From Planctomycetota bacterium (lineage in GTDB: Bacteria > Planctomycetota > Phycisphaerae > Phycisphaerales > UBA1924), in assembly GCA_023412695.1 (NCBI GenBank), contig JAEYNG010000516.1, forward strand, positions 1 through 7,253: a stretch of 7,253 nt of DNA, in the 5' to 3' direction. Both the position numbers and the translations under genes were made by a program. The notes beneath the pieces were generated by a model that was not told the DNA's origin, ran no database searches, and saw only the letters and a list, made by a program, of their open reading frames with translations. Shown piece by piece: positions 7,109-7,253 of this stretch. Each line of letters opens with the position of its first letter. Position 1 is the first letter of the stretch.

Positions 7109-7253
7109 ATGCGTGGAACATCCCTGCTCTCCGCCGGCGTATTCGCGGCCGCGTTCCTCGGGTTTGTGGCGATCAACATCCTCGCGAGCGTCGGAATGCG
7201 CGGCGCCCGGCTCGATCTGACCGAGGGCCGCCTCTACACCCACTCCCAAGGCT
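7109..7253 (+). CDS. GldG-like ABC transporter auxiliary membrane protein (N-terminal 48 residues only)
   Basis: The gene runs off the right edge; only 48 codons plus one base are present. Residues 5-28 form a single hydrophobic segment, probably an uncleaved membrane anchor. It is followed by RLDLTEGRLYTHS (34-46), which matches the conserved DLTE-x-x-x-Y-T-x-S pattern at the start of GldG / ABC_transp_aux family proteins, where a large extracytoplasmic domain follows. Position directly after a GldA-like ATPase and GldF-like permease supports this. The ATG at 7109 is the best start, although its ribosome binding site is weak. A TTG at 7094, five codons upstream, is the only in-frame alternative before a TGA at 7082-7084. 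The rest of the protein and its function cannot be judged here. Confidence 0.82.
   Translation, partial: MRGTSLLSAGVFAAAFLGFVAINILASVGMRGARLDLTEGRLYTHSQG

Overview
The window is GC-rich, densely coding bacterial DNA with two divergent transcription units facing away from a 133-base intergenic region (5145-5277). There are no RNA genes, CRISPR arrays, transposases or long repeats that I can see. The only large non-coding stretches are this divergent region and a 71-base gap at 7038-7108. The base composition, together with a Gld-type ABC transporter outside the low-GC Bacteroidetes, would fit Planctomycetota (for example Phycisphaerae) or a high-GC proteobacterium. That placement is inference; no marker gene is present.

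Left, minus strand (5144 down to 1, running off the left edge): one uninterrupted reading frame of at least 1714 codons. It encodes a giant multidomain protein with, in order, an N-terminal beta-rich region, a transglutaminase-like (papain-fold) domain with an apparent Cys-His-Asp triad, a DUF4011 region, a split superfamily 1 (UPF1-like) helicase, and a C-terminal Vsr/MTES_1575-like nuclease domain. This is the architecture of the large DUF4011-helicase-Vsr proteins described as single-gene anti-phage defence proteins (Hhe type), and it is the most interesting object here. Its C-terminus, where a DUF3320 domain would be expected, lies outside the window.

Right, plus strand (5278 to the right edge): a Gld-like ABC transporter operon. 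It consists of an ATPase (5278-6234), a six-helix ABC-2 permease that overlaps the ATPase by ATGA (6231-7037), and the first 48 codons of a GldG-type auxiliary membrane protein (7109 onward). The ATPase energises the permease, and the GldG-like protein is the usual third partner. The substrate of such transporters outside gliding bacteria is not known. I see no functional link between the operon and the helicase beyond the shared upstream region.
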